41,161 nucleotides of DNA from a virus. Below are positions 19,672 through 27,983 of the stretch, piece after piece; position 1 is the stretch's first letter; each line of letters starts with the position of its first letter. The position numbers and the translations under genes were made by a program. The stretch covers positions 1-41,161 of the IMG/VR virus record IMGVR_UViG_3300046471_000236. The stretch is one strand, 5' to 3'. Below the pieces are notes generated by a model. The model was not told where the DNA came from. It worked only from the letters and a program-made list of their open reading frames with translations, and made no database searches.

Positions 19672-19852
19672 ATTCGCACGCGAGTCTGTGCTCGCGTCGC
19701 TACGCGTGGCGCCGCCCGCGTTCGTGTCGGTCGCCACAGTGTTGAAAGCGCTTGACCCTCAGTGGGTAATTGCGATTCCGACCGTGCTGTTCATCACCAT
19801 GCAGGCGGCCTATCTATTCTGGAAGTGGCGCCGCGAGGCATCGAAGAAGTGA
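19658..19852 (+). CDS. Holin (two transmembrane segments)
   Basis: 64 residues from the ATG at 19658. Two hydrophobic segments (about 16-33, starting VAPPAFVSVATVL, and about 36-56, PTVLFITMQAAYLFW) are separated by ALDPQ. The C-terminus is basic (KWRREASKK). This is the class II holin/pinholin shape. It sits directly before a SAR endolysin, which can be activated by membrane depolarisation alone, so a pinholin is plausible. It times lysis from the inner membrane. Confidence 0.75.
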   Translation: MEQSEFARESVLASLRVAPPAFVSVATVLKALDPQWVIAIPTVLFITMQAAYLFWKWRREASKK

Positions 19853-20313
19853 AACCCCGCATCATTGCCGCGCTACTCGCGGCCGTCATCGGCCTAGCTT
19901 CGGTATTCATCCCGACATGGGAAGGCAGCCAGCCTGTCGGCTACCGCGACATCGCGGGCATTGCCACGGCCTGCGAGGGCCACACCGGCGCCGACGTGGT
20001 CATTGGCGTGCGGTACTCGCCAGAGCAATGCGCAGCATGGCTTAAGAGCGACGTCGGCAAAGCGGCCGTTGGCGTCGGTGACTGCGTTGATGCGCCGCTC
20101 AAGGTCTACGAATGGGCCGCGTTTACGTCGCTGGCCTACAACATCGGTGTGAGCAAGTTCTGCAAGTCAAGCATTGCACGCAAGGCCAACGTTCACGACA
20201 TGCCAGGCGCATGCGCGGCGATCGACCTTTATGTGTATGCCGGTGGCCGCCGAGTAGAGGGCTTGGTGAGGCGCCGCGCTGCGGAACGGGCTATGTGCGA
20301 GGGCAGGGCATGA
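19849..20313 (+). CDS. SAR endolysin, GH24 lysozyme (P21-type)
   Basis: 154 residues; GTG start overlaps the holin stop (GTGA). The weakly hydrophobic N-terminus (RIIAALLAAVIGLASVFI, about 4-21) is an uncleaved signal-arrest-release segment. The lysozyme active site follows at once: Glu25-x8-Asp34-x5-Thr40 within TWEGSQPVGYRDIAGIAT, then CEGHTG. Four more Cys (ADVV...QC, DCVDA, KFC, GACAAID) could control folding in the periplasm. It is exported by Sec, held in the membrane, and released when the holin depolarises it to cut peptidoglycan. Confidence 0.93.
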   Translation: MKPRIIAALLAAVIGLASVFIPTWEGSQPVGYRDIAGIATACEGHTGADVVIGVRYSPEQCAAWLKSDVGKAAVGVGDCVDAPLKVYEWAAFTSLAYNIGVSKFCKSSIARKANVHDMPGACAAIDLYVYAGGRRVEGLVRRRAAERAMCEGRA

Positions 20314-20591
20314 CGAAGTTTCGAAAGAAGCCAGTGGTGATTGAGGCGTGGCAATGGAACGGCTTGCCTGATCTTGGCGTTGTCCCCGATTGGCTGTCGG
20401 AAGCACTGTACCTGCCGGATTTCCCGCTCAAGGAAAATCAGGTATCGCGTGCCGGTGACAAGCTCAAGATCGGAACGCTTGAGGGTGTGATGGAAGCGAG
20501 CGCCGGCGACTGGATCATCAAGGGCGTGAAGGGCGAGCTATACCCGTGCAAGCCCGACATCTTCGCGGCCACCTACGACTCGGTGGAATGA
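20310..20591 (+). CDS. PGDYG-type phage protein
   Basis: 93 residues; ATG overlaps the endolysin stop. The start MTKFRKKPVVIEAWQWNG and the end GDWIIKGVKGELYPCKPDIFAATY are highly typical of a short, very widespread phage protein family (PGDYG-like). Its function is not known to me. It often lies in lysis or late regions. Likely cytoplasmic alpha/beta. Confidence 0.85.
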   Translation: MTKFRKKPVVIEAWQWNGLPDLGVVPDWLSEALYLPDFPLKENQVSRAGDKLKIGTLEGVMEASAGDWIIKGVKGELYPCKPDIFAATYDSVE

Positions 20592-20728
20592 CCATGTACA
20601 CGCACCGCATGAAGTGGTGGGCATGGCTAGCGCTGAAGATCGTGTCGATGCATCGGCGCGTGTCGGGTCAGACGAGCTTTGACCGCGTCGTCGAGTTTTG
20701 CTTGAGCAAGGGGTTCACGCCGAAATGA
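20588..20728 (+). CDS. 46-residue basic protein
   Basis: ATG at 20588 overlaps the upstream stop, and its TGA overlaps the Rz ATG (ATGA). The product has an amphipathic Trp-rich start (MKWWAWLALKIVSMHRRV) and a short tail. It is too short for usual gene callers but has both couplings. It could be membrane-associated in the lysis cassette. Confidence 0.5.
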   Translation: MTMYTHRMKWWAWLALKIVSMHRRVSGQTSFDRVVEFCLSKGFTPK

Positions 20729-21243
20729 TCGACGCGATCAAGCCTTACTGGCTGGAAATCAAGTTCTTCGCCGCGGTAATCCTGCTGACGCTGGCATTCA
20801 TCGCCGGCGGCCATGTGCGATCGACGCGCGACGCCGTGACGCTGGCCACCTACAAGGCCACGGCAGCTCAGGCCGCAGTGAACGCACAGGCAAAGCTCCA
20901 GGCTGACCACACGGCTATGGAGAACAAGTTCCAGGCGCTAAACGCCAAATACGAGGCTGCGACCCATGCGAAAGCTCCCGATGTCGCTGGCTCTGTCAGC
21001 GCTGGTATCACTGGCGGCACTCTCAGGTTGCGCGACGCCGAAGTGTGCGCCGCAGATCGTCAAGCCGCCGCCGCTACCGCCCGTTCCCGCGCCGCTGATG
21101 CAGCCGCCACCCAAGCCCTTGCAGACCGCGTCGCACATTCGATCGCTTCTGTTCGAGCAGGTGACGAGGCCGACAAGCGCGAGCACGACCTCGGCGAGCA
21201 AGTGACGGCACTCCAAGGCATCTTGGAAGCCGAACGGAAGTAA
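20725..21243 (+). CDS. i-spanin (Rz-like)
   Basis: 172 residues. One N-terminal transmembrane segment (EIKFFAAVILLTLAFIAGGH, about 10-29) is followed by a long Ala/Gln/Arg-rich periplasmic helix with heptad character (KATAAQAAVNAQAKLQ, ATARSRAADAAATQALADRV). This is the standard inner-membrane spanin shape. It pairs with the lipoprotein encoded within the same DNA to fuse inner and outer membranes, the last step of lysis in Gram-negative hosts. Confidence 0.85.
   Translation: MIDAIKPYWLEIKFFAAVILLTLAFIAGGHVRSTRDAVTLATYKATAAQAAVNAQAKLQADHTAMENKFQALNAKYEAATHAKAPDVAGSVSAGITGGTLRLRDAEVCAADRQAAAATARSRAADAAATQALADRVAHSIASVRAGDEADKREHDLGEQVTALQGILEAERK
20966..21205 (+). CDS. o-spanin lipoprotein (Rz1-like), nested in Rz
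   Basis: 79 residues, entirely inside the Rz gene in the +1 frame. The signal peptide MRKLPMSLALSALVSLAALS ends in a lipobox LSGC with Cys22, followed by a Pro-rich segment (KPPPLPPVPAPLMQPPPKP), as in lambda Rz1. It is exported, lipidated and placed in the outer membrane. The nesting is the classic Rz/Rz1 arrangement. Confidence 0.88.
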   Translation: MRKLPMSLALSALVSLAALSGCATPKCAPQIVKPPPLPPVPAPLMQPPPKPLQTASHIRSLLFEQVTRPTSASTTSASK

Positions 21244-21246
21244 GTC

Positions 21247-21552
21247 ATGGCCAAGAGCAGCACCACCTTCGAAAAGGGCAAATCCGGCAACCCTGGCGGG
21301 CGCTCGCCGCGCATAGGGCCCAATGGCGAGACGGCGGCGCAGCTTGCACGTAAGCACACGGTCGAGGCCATTGAATGCCTGGTCGAAGTGACCAACGACA
21401 AGCGAGCCATGGCTATTGCGCGCGTGTCCGCAGCCAACGCACTGCTTGACCGTGGCTGGGGCAAGCCCACCGAGTACGTCGAGGCCAATGTCACGACCGA
21501 CAGCGTGCCCGTGATCCAGATCATCCGTTGTCCGGCCGATGCCTCGAATTGA
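21247..21552 (+). CDS. Putative terminase small subunit (DUF5681-like)
   Basis: 101 residues. The N-terminal FEKGKSGNPGGRSPR motif marks DUF5681. The rest is helical, with AAQLARKHTVEAIECLVEV and RVSAANALLDRGWGKP. Members lie directly before terL in many phages and are taken as small terminase subunits that recognise DNA to be packaged. It overlaps terL by 14 bases, so the two are made together. Confidence 0.78.
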   Translation: MAKSSTTFEKGKSGNPGGRSPRIGPNGETAAQLARKHTVEAIECLVEVTNDKRAMAIARVSAANALLDRGWGKPTEYVEANVTTDSVPVIQIIRCPADASN

Positions 21553-22783
21553 ATTAACGGATCCGCAGTTCGAGTTTGTCACCGCAGAAGAGCAGTTCCC
21601 AGCCATGGTGGCCGGCTTTGGTAGCGGCAAGACGCACGCGGCCATTGTCCGTGCGCTGACCAAGAAGCTGCAGTACCCGCGCCAGAGCGTGGCGTACTAC
21701 CTGCCGACCTATGACCTGGTGCGCCGCATTGCGTTTCCGCGCATCAGCGAGCAGCTGGAGCAGCTTGGCCTCAAGTTCGCCACGAACAAGGCGGACAACA
21801 TCATCTCCGTGCAGGATGCTGGCGACATCATCCTGCGCACGATGGACACCCCCGAGCGCATCATTGGCTACGAGGTGGCCGATTCGATCGCCGATGAGCT
21901 GGACACGCTCAAGGAAGATCAGGCTCGCGCGGTGTGGGTCAAGATCATCTCGCGCAACCGTCAGAAGAAGCCGGACGGCGGCCTGAACACGGTGGCCGTG
22001 GCCACCACGCCGGAAGGCTTCCGGTTCGTCTACGACCGCTGGCACCGCAACCCGGCGCCAGGCTATCGGATCATCAAGGCGTCGACGCTCAGCAATGCGC
22101 GGAACCTGCCGGCGGGCTACATCGACAGCCTGCGCGCGTCGTATCCGTCGAACCTGCTTGCCGCGTACCTGGATGGTGAGTTCGTCAACCTCGTGGCCGG
22201 CTCGGTCTATCCCGAGTTCGATCGCGTGAAGAACGCCAGCGCTGAGACCATCAAGCAAGGCGACGCGCTGCACATCGGCATGGACTTCAACGTCGGCAAG
22301 ATGTCAGCGGTGGTGCATGTGCTTCGTGGCGATCAGCCGCACGCGGTCAAGGAATACACGAAGGTGCTGGACACGCCGGCCATGTGCGCGCTGCTGAAGC
22401 GCGAGCATCAGGGCCACTCCATCATGGTCTACCCCGACGCCAGCGGTCAGGCGCGCAAGTCGAACAACGCCAGCGAGTCGGATCACGCGATCCTTCGCAC
22501 GGCCGGGTTCAGCGTGCGAGTGAATGCCACCAACCCGCGCGTCAAAGACCGCGTGTTGTCGGTCAACGCCATGATCCACAAGGACGGCGCGCGGCGCTAC
22601 CTGGTGAACCCCGAGCTCTGCCCCGAGCTGGTCGAGTCGCTCGAAAAGCAAGCCTACGACAAGAACGGCGAGCCGGATAAAGCCGGCGGCCTGGATCACG
22701 TCATGGACGCGGCCGGCTACTTCGTCGTCTACCGATACCCCATTCAGCACCGCATCGCTGTGGTGCAGCCTCTCAGGATCTAA
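21539..22783 (+). CDS. terL: Terminase large subunit
   Basis: 414 residues. ATPase domain: Walker A AGFGSGKTHA (25-34), Walker B region SIADELDTL (acidic pair about 119-120) and the coupling motif in AVATTPEGF. Nuclease domain: MDFNVGK (Asp about 249), VYPDASG (about 298-304) and DHVMDAAGYF (about 386-395). It packages DNA into the prohead and cuts concatemers. The length is slightly short for the family but all motifs are present. Confidence 0.95.
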   Translation: MPRIELTDPQFEFVTAEEQFPAMVAGFGSGKTHAAIVRALTKKLQYPRQSVAYYLPTYDLVRRIAFPRISEQLEQLGLKFATNKADNIISVQDAGDIILRTMDTPERIIGYEVADSIADELDTLKEDQARAVWVKIISRNRQKKPDGGLNTVAVATTPEGFRFVYDRWHRNPAPGYRIIKASTLSNARNLPAGYIDSLRASYPSNLLAAYLDGEFVNLVAGSVYPEFDRVKNASAETIKQGDALHIGMDFNVGKMSAVVHVLRGDQPHAVKEYTKVLDTPAMCALLKREHQGHSIMVYPDASGQARKSNNASESDHAILRTAGFSVRVNATNPRVKDRVLSVNAMIHKDGARRYLVNPELCPELVESLEKQAYDKNGEPDKAGGLDHVMDAAGYFVVYRYPIQHRIAVVQPLRI

Positions 22784-22785
22784 GC

Positions 22786-24198
22786 ATGCCCATTGCCGTT
22801 AATGCCTGCCACGAGGACATCCTTGCCCTGCGTCGGCAATGGCTGCTCATCAATGCCCTGATGGGCGGAACGCACGCCATGCGCGGGCAGGGTGAAGTCC
22901 TTCTCCCGAAGTGGCCAGCCGAGGACAACGAGGCATACAAGTCGCGCCTGAACACGGCGACACTGTTTCCCGCGTACAACCGCACGGTTGGCGTCATGTC
23001 GGGCAAGCCGTTCGCCAAGCCGTTGACACTGAAGGACGTGCCGGCACAGATCGAAGAGTGGTGCCAGGACATCGACCTGCAGGGTGTCAGCCTGCATAGC
23101 TTCTCGGCCGAGATGTTCGAAGAGGTCGTATCGCGCGGACTGGCCGGCATCCTGGTCGAGTACCCGACGACGCCGGCCGCTGACGGCGAAACGCAGACCG
23201 TGGCGCAAGTGCAGGCCTCCGGCGCGCGACCTTACCTTGTGCGCGTGAAGCACAACCAAATTCTTGGCTGGAAGTCGCAAATGGTTGGCGGCCGCATGAA
23301 GCTGACCCAGCTACGGCTTCTGGAAACGGTCGAAGAGGATGACGGTGTCTACGGCACGGTTCGAATTGAGCAGGTGCGAGTGCTCACGCCCGGCGGCTGG
23401 GAGCTTCACCGTGTTGCCGGCCAGAATGGCACGTGGAGCCTGTTCCAAAGCGGAACGACCACGCTGAAGGACATTCCATACGTGCCGCTGTATGGCGAGC
23501 GCCTGGCCTTCATGATGGGCTGGCCGCCGATGCTGGACCTGGCCTACCTCAACACGAAGCACTGGCAGAGCCAGAGCGACCAAGACACGATCCTGCACGT
23601 GGCGCGCGTGCCCATCCTTGCCATGATAGGGGCAGACGACCAGACGCAGTTGACCGTCGGCGGCGCATCCGCCGTCAAGCTTCCAATAGGCGCAGAGATG
23701 AAGTTCGTAGAGCACACTGGAGCGGCCATTGAGGCGGGCGCCAATGCGCTTCTCGCTCTTGAAGAGCAGATGATTCAGACCGGCGCGGAATTGCTGGTCA
23801 AGAAGCCGGGATCGCGCACCGCGACCGAGACGGCCACGGATGCCGAGGCCAACAAATCGGATCTGCAGCGCATTGCCGAGAACTTCGAGGATGGCATCGA
23901 CCAGGCCCTGTACTTCATGGGTCAGTACGCCGGCATCGCCAAGACGGGCACGGCCACGCTATTCAGCGATTACGGCGCAGCCACGCTGTCCGATGCCAGC
24001 GCAACGCTGATCAAGGATCTCGCCATGGGCGGCCTGATCACGAAGGAAACGGCTCTGCAGGAACTGCAGCGTCGCGGTGTCCTGGGTGCCGACGTGGACC
24101 CGGCAACCGAGGTTGCCAATGCTGAGGCCGAAGGCCCAGCGCTCGGCACGCTGGGACTGAACCCGGAAGTGTCGGCGGCGACCAATGTCAACGGCTAA
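22786..24198 (+). CDS. Portal protein (DUF4055)
   Basis: 470 residues. The N-terminal ALRRQWLLINALMGGTHAMR and LLPKWPAEDNEAYKSRLN, the segment FPAYNRTVGVMSGKPFAKP, and the downstream MLDLAYLNTKHWQSQSDQ match the DUF4055 portal family of siphophages. Long C-terminal helices include SDLQRIAENFEDGIDQAL and the Ala/Glu-rich tail. Twelve copies are expected to form the DNA gate at the capsid vertex. It follows terL by two bases and overlaps the minor head gene by 14. Confidence 0.9.
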   Translation: MPIAVNACHEDILALRRQWLLINALMGGTHAMRGQGEVLLPKWPAEDNEAYKSRLNTATLFPAYNRTVGVMSGKPFAKPLTLKDVPAQIEEWCQDIDLQGVSLHSFSAEMFEEVVSRGLAGILVEYPTTPAADGETQTVAQVQASGARPYLVRVKHNQILGWKSQMVGGRMKLTQLRLLETVEEDDGVYGTVRIEQVRVLTPGGWELHRVAGQNGTWSLFQSGTTTLKDIPYVPLYGERLAFMMGWPPMLDLAYLNTKHWQSQSDQDTILHVARVPILAMIGADDQTQLTVGGASAVKLPIGAEMKFVEHTGAAIEAGANALLALEEQMIQTGAELLVKKPGSRTATETATDAEANKSDLQRIAENFEDGIDQALYFMGQYAGIAKTGTATLFSDYGAATLSDASATLIKDLAMGGLITKETALQELQRRGVLGADVDPATEVANAEAEGPALGTLGLNPEVSAATNVNG

Positions 24199-25279
24199 CG
24201 CGGTCCTGCAAGACTGGGCGATCAACCACGAGCACGACCTACGGCAGTTCGCCACCGGCGTCCAGCAGCGCATGATCGCCGTGCTCAACCGCACGGATGC
24301 TCGCCTGATGGCGCAGCTGACCGAAGCGCTCATGCAGATGGACCGCGAGAGCTTCACGGTAAAGCGCCTGGACGCGCTGCTTGATTCGGTCCGCGCACTG
24401 AACAAGCAGGCCTATGACGCGGTGCTGGCCGATTTGCAGCCCGAGATGAAAGGCTTGGCCGGCGTCGAGTCCAAGGCTCAGCTGGCCGGCTTGCGCGCGG
24501 CAGTGCCAGCGCAGGTAATGGTGCAGTTTCCTGTTGCCGGCGTGTCGGCCAGTCAGGTCTACGCCACCGCCTTGTCGCGGCCTTTCCAGGGCCGATTGCT
24601 CAAGGATTGGGCCGCCAACCTAGAATCATCGCGCCTGACGCAGATCCGAAACGCCGTGCGCGCGGGCTTCGTCGAAGGCCAGACCACGGCGGACATCATC
24701 AAGACCATTCGCGGCACGCGTGCGCTGCGCTACAGCGATGGCATCCTGGAACGCCCGCGCCGCGAGCTTGCCGCTGTGGTACAAACCGCGCTGAGCCATA
24801 CGGCTCAGACCGCGAGGCAGGCCATGACGGACGCGAACGCCGACTTGGTGAAGGCTGTGCAGTGGGTGTCAACGCTGGACAGCAAGACCAGCCCCATGTG
24901 CCGGATACGTGACGGGCTGAAATACACCGCGGACGATCACAAGCCGATTGGGCACAGCATCCCGTGGGGCGAAGGCCCGGGCCGGTTGCACTTCAACTGC
25001 CGGTCTGTGTCCGTACCCGTTCTCAAGTCGTGGCGCGAGCTAGGCATCGACATAGACGAGATGTCGCCGGGCACGCGCGCGTCCATGGATGGCCAGGTGC
25101 CGGCTGATCAGACCTATGCAGAGTGGTTTGCCAAGCAGTCAGCCGAACGCCAGGACGAGATACTCGGGCCGGAGCGCGCCAAGCTGTATCGCTCTGGCAA
25201 GGTGTCGTTCTCGCAGTTCTATTCGCCCAACGGCAAGTATCTGACGCTTGAACAACTTGAGGCCAAGACGGGAGCTTGA
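24185..25279 (+). CDS. Minor head / head morphogenesis protein (SPP1 gp7 / Mu F-like)
   Basis: 364 residues. Helical N-terminal half, then a conserved segment with QTALSHTAQTARQAM, DSKTSPMCRIRDGL, IPWGEGPGRLHFNCRSV and PVLKSWRELG. These match the phage Mu F/SPP1 gp7 head morphogenesis domain; the Cys/His spacing (C...HFNCR) suggests a metal site. It follows the portal gene as expected and probably joins the portal in the procapsid. The last bases overlap the next TTG start. Confidence 0.88.
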   Translation: MSTANAVLQDWAINHEHDLRQFATGVQQRMIAVLNRTDARLMAQLTEALMQMDRESFTVKRLDALLDSVRALNKQAYDAVLADLQPEMKGLAGVESKAQLAGLRAAVPAQVMVQFPVAGVSASQVYATALSRPFQGRLLKDWAANLESSRLTQIRNAVRAGFVEGQTTADIIKTIRGTRALRYSDGILERPRRELAAVVQTALSHTAQTARQAMTDANADLVKAVQWVSTLDSKTSPMCRIRDGLKYTADDHKPIGHSIPWGEGPGRLHFNCRSVSVPVLKSWRELGIDIDEMSPGTRASMDGQVPADQTYAEWFAKQSAERQDEILGPERAKLYRSGKVSFSQFYSPNGKYLTLEQLEAKTGA

Positions 25280-25524
25280 CAAGCGCACCGGTCACTCTGC
25301 AAGCATTGGTCACGATGGGATCGCTTCGCATCATTCAAGGTACGCCGCCACCGGACACACCGGCCGAGCGGGTGCGCCAGAAGATGCGAGACAGCCGCGC
25401 GAAGTACAAGCCGTCGTGCAGTAGTTGCGGCGGCCATGAATACATCACCTCGCGCCATGGCGATGTCCACACCAAGCTTTGCGTTATCTGCCTGACTCAT
25501 GGGCGGCGGCGCGAGATGACCTAA
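25276..25524 (+). CDS. Small zinc-binding protein
   Basis: 82 residues from the TTG at 25276 overlapping the upstream stop, or 69 from the ATG at 25315. Four Cys in two pairs, CSSCGGHEY and CVICLTHG, form a plausible zinc ribbon, and the N-terminal part is basic (RVRQKMRDSRAKYKP). I recall similar small phage proteins near the capsid genes. Function unknown. Confidence 0.62.
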   Translation: MTSAPVTLQALVTMGSLRIIQGTPPPDTPAERVRQKMRDSRAKYKPSCSSCGGHEYITSRHGDVHTKLCVICLTHGRRREMT

Positions 25525-25598
25525 GAGATTCCACGCTGGCAGGATGATGTGCGCCGGGGCCGTAAGGCGTCGGAATTGCAGCCAGCACCATTCAACAG

Positions 25599-25624
25599 AG
25601 CCCCGCCGAGCGGGGCTTTTTTAT
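25599..25624 (+). terminator. Intrinsic terminator after the minor head genes
   Basis: AGCCCCGC-CGA-GCGGGGCT followed by TTTTTATT. A strong hairpin and T-run, placed before the scaffold-capsid unit. Confidence 0.92.
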
Positions 25625-25664
25625 TGGCCAGTGGCCAGCCACACGTCCAGAGGACACAACCACC

Positions 25665-26288
25665 GTGAGTGAAATCGACCTGACTGCACCAGAGGTGCAG
25701 GCGGCAATCACTGCTGCCGTTGAGAAAGCCACCGCTCCGCTGGTCGCTAAGCGCGACGAATTGCTGGGCGAGGTCAAGAAGCTTCGCAAGAACTCCGAAA
25801 TCGACCCGGCCGACCTGGAAAAGGTCGAGTCCGAGCGTGATCAGTTCAAGGCGCAGCTCGCCGAAGCCAACAAGAGCCTGGGTAAGGCAACCAAAGATCT
25901 GGACGCCGCTACCAAGCGCGCAGAACAGGCCGAGGGTGCGTCGACCAGCCTACTTGTTGAGAACGGCCTCAACGACGCGCTGACGAAGGCTGGCGTCACC
26001 AATCCGGTTCACCAGAAGGCCGCCAAGGCCATGCTAGCTGGACAGGTTCAGATCGTGGCCGACGGCGAAAGCCGCGTGGCAAAGGTCGGTGACAAGGCAC
26101 TCGGCGAATTCATCACGGAATGGGCGGGCAGCGACGAGGGCAAGCACTTCGTAGCGGCCACGCCGGCGAGTGGCGGCGGTGCCCATGGCGGCAACCGCGG
26201 CGCATCCAATCAGACGGGCAACTTGGGCGGGACGCGCGCAGAGCGCACCGCAGCCATAGCTGCCCGTTTCCCCGATCTTCCGAAGTAA
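25665..26288 (+). CDS. Capsid scaffold protein
   Basis: 207 residues, GTG start. Charged and helical through the middle (LVAKRDELLGEVKKLRKN, ESERDQFKAQLAEANKSL, LDAATKRAEQAEG) with coiled-coil character, then a Gly-rich linker (SGGGAHGGNRG) and a basic C-terminus (RAERTAAIAARFPDLPK). This composition and its place directly before the capsid gene identify a scaffold. It shapes procapsid assembly and then leaves or is degraded. No protease domain is seen. Confidence 0.82.
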   Translation: MSEIDLTAPEVQAAITAAVEKATAPLVAKRDELLGEVKKLRKNSEIDPADLEKVESERDQFKAQLAEANKSLGKATKDLDAATKRAEQAEGASTSLLVENGLNDALTKAGVTNPVHQKAAKAMLAGQVQIVADGESRVAKVGDKALGEFITEWAGSDEGKHFVAATPASGGGAHGGNRGASNQTGNLGGTRAERTAAIAARFPDLPK

Positions 26289-26300
26289 AGGAAACAAGTC

Positions 26301-27269
26301 ATGTCTCTCTCTCAGCAGGTTGTTTTCAACGAATATGTTCTGCCGGCGACCATCGAGACGCTCGCGCAGCTCGTCGACAAGTTCAACGACGCTTCCGGTG
26401 GCGCGATCCGTCTCACCACCGACGGCTTCACGGGCGACTTCCTGCAGGAATCGTTCTTCTCGGCGATCAGTGGCGCCCAGCGCCGCGTGAACCGCTACGC
26501 CGCTCAGGCCACTGTCACGCCCACCGACCTGACGCAGATCAAGCAGTCAAGCGTCAAGGTGGCTGGTGGCTTCGGCCCGATCCGCTTTGAGCCGTCGCAG
26601 CTGACCTGGCTGGACCAGCCGACCGCGCAGGGCATCGAGGTCGCATCGCGCAACTTCGCTGAAATCCTGATGCAGGACCAGCTGAACACCGCCATTGCCG
26701 CGCTTGTGGCCGCGATCAGCAATCAAGGCACTGCCACCAACGACGTGTCGGCCACGCTTGGCATCGACTACGGCGCCATGAACTCCGCGCATGCGCTGTT
26801 CGGCGACCGCAGCTCCAGCCTGGTTGCGCAGGTGATGAACGGCACGATGTTCCACAAGCTGATCGGCCAGAACATCGCCAACGGCGCCAAGCTGTTTGTC
26901 GCCGCCAATGTTCAGGTGGTCGACGTGCTTGGTCGTCCGGTGATCGTGACCGATGCCCCGGCCCTGTACGCCACGGGCACGCCGAACAAGCTGAAGGTGC
27001 TTTCGCTCGCCGACTCGGCCGCGATTGTCCACGACGCTGGCGATGTGATCTCCAACGTCCAGACCGTCAATGGCCAGTCCCGCATCGAGACCAGCATGCA
27101 GGTGGATTACACCTTCGGCCTGGGTCTCAAGGGTTACACCTGGGACGAGACCAACGGCGGCAAGTCCCCGACCGACGCCGCGCTGGCGACCGGTTCGAAC
27201 TGGGACAAGACGGCGAGCGACATCAAGAACACCGCTGGTGTGATCACCATCGGCGACGCGAGCAAGTAA
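26301..27269 (+). CDS. Major capsid protein
   Basis: 322 residues. Strong resemblance to siphophage capsid proteins that begin MSLSQQVVFNEYVLPAT and contain FLQESFFSAISGAQRRV, KVAGGFGPIRFEPSQ, ALFGDRSSSLVAQVMNGTMF and LGRPVIVTDAPAL. HK97-like fold expected. Codon use is the most GC-ending in the window, as for a highly expressed gene. A terminator lies 9 bases after its stop and another lies before the scaffold gene, so it can be expressed as a separate unit. Confidence 0.9.
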   Translation: MSLSQQVVFNEYVLPATIETLAQLVDKFNDASGGAIRLTTDGFTGDFLQESFFSAISGAQRRVNRYAAQATVTPTDLTQIKQSSVKVAGGFGPIRFEPSQLTWLDQPTAQGIEVASRNFAEILMQDQLNTAIAALVAAISNQGTATNDVSATLGIDYGAMNSAHALFGDRSSSLVAQVMNGTMFHKLIGQNIANGAKLFVAANVQVVDVLGRPVIVTDAPALYATGTPNKLKVLSLADSAAIVHDAGDVISNVQTVNGQSRIETSMQVDYTFGLGLKGYTWDETNGGKSPTDAALATGSNWDKTASDIKNTAGVITIGDASK

Positions 27270-27277
27270 TCGAGCGA

Positions 27278-27303
27278 GGGGCTGGGAAACCGGCCCCTTT
27301 CTT
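27278..27303 (+). terminator. Intrinsic terminator after the capsid gene
   Basis: GGGGCTGG-GAAA-CCGGCCCC followed by TTTCTT. GAAA tetraloop with an 8-bp stem (one G-T pair). Confidence 0.85.
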
Positions 27304-27315
27304 GTGGAGGATCGC

Positions 27316-27498
27316 ATGAAGGAAAAGCCCATTCATTACGAGCCGCATCCGGTGTCGCCGGAGCGGAAGGCCGAGCTGGTAGCGCAGGGCGTGCAGATCG
27401 TTGACGCCATCTTTGCGCCGCCGGGCGAAGCCGTTGAAGTGCCGGTTGAGCAGCCGCGTGCTCGCACGCTGTCCATGAAGAAGGCGGCTGACGCGTGA
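27316..27498 (+). CDS. Small structural-region protein
   Basis: 60 residues from the ATG at 27316, chosen for the GGAGG 5 bases upstream; a GTG at 27304 is possible but lies within that site. The sequence (KPIHYEPHPVSPERKAELVAQGVQIVDAIFAP, then Pro/Glu rich) resembles small proteins between capsid and connector genes, perhaps a head-decoration or assembly factor. It overlaps the next GTG start by four bases. Confidence 0.6.
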   Translation: MKEKPIHYEPHPVSPERKAELVAQGVQIVDAIFAPPGEAVEVPVEQPRARTLSMKKAADA

Positions 27499-27983
27499 CC
27501 ATCATTGTCGAGGACGGCACGGGCGTCACTGGCGCCGAGGCCTACATCTCGGTATCCGATGCTGACGCGTACTTCGTTGCGCGCAGCAACACGGCCTGGG
27601 CTGCACTCGACACGCCGACCAAGGAATCGTGCCTGCGAAAGGGTTGCGACTACCTGGAAGGCATCTACAAGTGGAAGGGCATGCGCGCCACGAGCACGCA
27701 GACCCTGAGCTGGCCCCGCCAGTGCGTTGTCGTCGATGGCGTTTCAGTGTCTTCGGATGCTGTGCCTGTAGCGGTGTCGCGCGCCAATGCTGAACTAGCC
27801 CTGCGCGCGTCCGCTGGCGAACTTGCCGCGGATGAAAGCACGCAGGTCACGCGCGAGACGGTTGGCCCTATCACGGTCGAGTATCAGGCTGGTGCACGTC
27901 AGAACCCGCGTTATGTGTCGATCGACGCCATGCTTGCCGCGTACACGATGGGCGGCGGCCAGGTTGCGGTGGTGCGGGCGTGA
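27495..27983 (+). CDS. Head-tail connector / adaptor (DnaT_2-like)
   Basis: 162 residues, GTG start. The N-terminal TIIVEDGTGVTGAEAYISVSDADAYF is typical of the phage proteins classed as DnaT-like ssDNA binding (PF20557). In head-to-tail modules these are structural head-completion adaptors. The rest has helical hairpins (KESCLRKGCDYLEGIYKW, AVSRANAELALRASAG), as in connector proteins. It joins the portal to the next connector. The DNA-binding name is historical and not supported by position. Confidence 0.82.
   Translation: MTIIVEDGTGVTGAEAYISVSDADAYFVARSNTAWAALDTPTKESCLRKGCDYLEGIYKWKGMRATSTQTLSWPRQCVVVDGVSVSSDAVPVAVSRANAELALRASAGELAADESTQVTRETVGPITVEYQAGARQNPRYVSIDAMLAAYTMGGGQVAVVRA

Noticed and set aside
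21554-22273. 239-codon antisense frame within terL
   Set aside because: Arg/Val/Gly shadow composition; terL on the other strand has all its motifs.
17862-25288. Exact 15-mer GCTTGACAAGCGCAC at 17862 and again at 25274
   Set aside because: One chance 15-mer repeat is expected in a window this size, and the second copy has no -10 box.
26547-27332. 261-codon antisense frame opposite the capsid gene
   Set aside because: Long antisense frames are expected where codon third positions are nearly all G/C; no family or SD.
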